A program made the position numbers and the translations under genes. A stretch of DNA of 16,083 nt from Salibacter sp031581065 (GTDB taxonomy: Bacteria; Bacteroidota; Bacteroidia; Flavobacteriales_G; Salibacteraceae), in contig NZ_JAVLBN010000046.1 of assembly GCF_031581065.1 (NCBI RefSeq), forward strand, positions 1-16,083, written 5' to 3'. The notes beneath the pieces are model-generated. The model worked only from the letters and a program-made list of their open reading frames with translations. It did not search any database and was not told the DNA's origin. Positions 16,032 to 16,083 of the stretch are shown here, piece by piece. Position 1 is the stretch's first letter, and each line of letters opens with the position of its first letter.

Positions 16032-16083
16032 TGGCTAACGCAGCGAGCACTGCGGTTTCGCTACGTCTGCTGCGTTACTGCCA
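16032..16083. repeat. Long imperfect palindrome at the window end
   Basis: TGGCTAACGCAGC (16032-16044) pairs with GCTGCGTTA (16069-16077) and, after two unpaired bases, GCCA (16080-16083), giving 13 pairs around a 24-base loop. The loop contains a further AGCGA/TCGCT pair with the flanking sequence. It may continue past the window end. Confidence 0.7.

Larger units (their letters stand above)
15828..16083. other. Repeat-rich non-coding region at the window edge
   Basis: No coding frame is supported. It contains one decamer of the dispersed family (15881-15890), a 7-bp inverted repeat CGAAAGG/CCTTTCG (15890-15896 and 15916-15922), a 7-bp hairpin CTTTGGC-TAGG-GCCAAAG (15948-15965), a short tandem array of RAGGTT hexamers (15986-16013) and a long imperfect palindrome cut off by the window edge (16032-16083). 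This is unusually structured for ordinary intergenic DNA. Confidence 0.6.

Overview
The window is a chromosomal segment from a member of the Bacteroidota, probably Flavobacteriales-like, though the family cannot be fixed from sequence alone. The evidence is: the 16S rRNA carries Bacteroidota-type sequence; promoters match the Bacteroidota consensus (TTG-N19-TAnnTTTG) rather than the E. coli -35/-10; one protein ends in a type IX secretion (T9SS) sorting domain; and lipoproteins and short, SD-poor leaders are common. Base composition is moderately AT-rich.

Layout. 1-2210: the 5' part of an rRNA operon on the minus strand (promoter, leader with boxA and RNase III stem, 16S rRNA with a 10-N assembly gap near its 3' end, tRNA-Ile(GAU), tRNA-Ala(UGC), start of the spacer to an off-window 23S). 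2211-2624: AT-rich intergenic DNA with one possible 39-codon ORF. 2634-4936 (+): an unrecognised lipoprotein gene overlapping by one base an undecaprenyl-phosphate sugar-1-phosphate transferase gene. 4967-7579 (-): alaS. 7663-8972 (+): a membrane-anchored M23 peptidase and a MerR-like regulator, one-base overlap, fired from a promoter interleaved with that of alaS. 9002-9124: a bidirectional terminator plus a very strong 14-bp hairpin. 9290-13656 (-): a tightly packed cluster of PASTA protein, T9SS-secreted protein, RluD-type pseudouridine synthase and a small lipoprotein. 13759-15801 (-): uvrB. 15802-16083: a repeat-rich non-coding tail.

Functional themes are housekeeping and cell envelope: translation (rRNA, tRNAs, alaS, rluD), DNA repair (uvrB), peptidoglycan and envelope (M23 peptidase, PASTA protein, polyprenyl-phosphate sugar transferase, two lipoproteins), and one secreted T9SS cargo. 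No prophage, insertion sequence, CRISPR array or defence island is visible.

The most unexpected signal is a dispersed decamer, GGTCAGANCC, present 12 times on both strands in genes and intergenic DNA (about 0.1 expected by chance). Its density resembles that of DNA-uptake or Chi-type sequences, but no function can be assigned from this window. The second notable item is an apparent fold-back assembly artefact around the N gap in the 16S gene.
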